From NCBI GenBank assembly GCA_017476965.1, contig JAFUXX010000115.1, positions 1 through 5,707 of the forward strand: DNA of 5,707 nucleotides, in the 5' to 3' direction. This document shows positions 5,585-5,707 of this stretch, one piece after another; position 1 is the stretch's first letter, and each line of letters opens with the position of its first letter. The stretch is from Kiritimatiellia bacterium (GTDB lineage: Bacteria > Verrucomicrobiota > Kiritimatiellia > RFP12 > UBA3636). The position numbers and the translations under genes are program-made. Below the pieces are notes generated by a model. It was not told the DNA's origin. It did no database searches and worked only from the letters and a program-made list of their open reading frames with translations.

Positions 5585-5707
5585 ATGATAAACTTCAGAG
5601 AGCTGGCATCGGACTTTGTCGTCGTCGGCGGCGGCCTTGCCGGCGTGTGCGCGGCGCTCGCCGCCGCGCGCCACGGCGCGCGCGTGATTCTCGTGCAGGA
5701 CCGCCCC
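5585..5707 (+). CDS. FAD-dependent oxidoreductase, N-terminus (partial)
   Basis: The first 41 codons are visible and run off the window. They begin [20 protein letters not shown], followed by an Ala-rich helix and the strand [10 protein letters not shown]. The pattern V-V-G-G-G-x-A-G with an acidic or polar residue at the end of the second strand is the Rossmann dinucleotide-binding fold of FAD enzymes. The wording is closest to the FAD_oxidored type often found beside glycan-degradation genes in PVC bacteria. The start is 6 bases after the GH16 stop, so the two genes are very probably co-transcribed and perhaps translationally coupled; no separate strong ribosome site is seen. A GTG at 5582, directly before the ATG, is an alternative start. 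There is no signal peptide. The substrate is unknown and the rest of the protein lies outside the window. Confidence 0.82.
   Translation, partial: MINFRELASDFVVVGGGLAGVCAALAAARHGARVILVQDRP

Noticed and set aside
2105..5674. Minus-strand open frame of 1189 codons spanning the exported-protein and GH16 genes
   Set aside because: It is antisense to well-supported genes. Its translation is a biased mix of Ala, Gly, Arg, Glu, Asp and Val with no recognisable domain, which is what the antisense of GC3-rich coding DNA produces.

Overview
The window is GC-rich and densely coded, with strong G/C bias at third codon positions. Its gene types (an AraC regulator with a LacI-like sensor domain, a very large exported protein with a LamG-like domain and autotransporter-type beta-strand repeats, a GH16 glycosidase and an FAD-dependent oxidoreductase) most resemble polysaccharide-degrading members of the PVC group, particularly Kiritimatiellota, Verrucomicrobiota or Lentisphaerota. 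This is inferred from protein style; no marker gene is present.

Layout: (1) bases 1-215, minus strand, the N-terminus of a Pro/Ala-rich protein that leaves the window, with a good promoter so close to the ATG that the mRNA would be leaderless or nearly so. (2) bases 216-346, a divergent intergenic region holding that promoter, a plus-strand promoter candidate and a GC-rich inverted repeat. (3) bases 347-1501, plus strand, a XylR-like AraC-family regulator. (4) bases 1502-1606, a regulatory gap with an extended -10 candidate, two inverted repeats and a Shine-Dalgarno sequence. (5) bases 1607-4615, plus strand, a 1002-residue exported protein with a LamG-like domain followed by a beta-helix-like passenger. 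(6) bases 4616-4711, a highly structured gap with tandem hairpins. (7) bases 4712-5578, plus strand, a GH16 enzyme with an intact catalytic motif but no signal peptide. (8) bases 5585-5707, plus strand, the first 41 codons of an FAD-dependent oxidoreductase, 6 bases after the GH16 stop.

A reasonable working picture is a carbohydrate-responsive locus. The regulator senses a sugar or oligosaccharide and controls the adjacent exported protein, which may bind polysaccharide or form surface structure. The GH16 enzyme and oxidoreductase form a tight pair acting on beta-linked glycans or their products. The regulator-target link and the substrate are inferences. I found no CRISPR array, tRNA, rRNA, insertion sequence or defence system. 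The less usual points are the missing GH16 signal peptide, the leaderless promoter arrangement, the codon-use change inside the large exported gene and the structured leaders and spacers.
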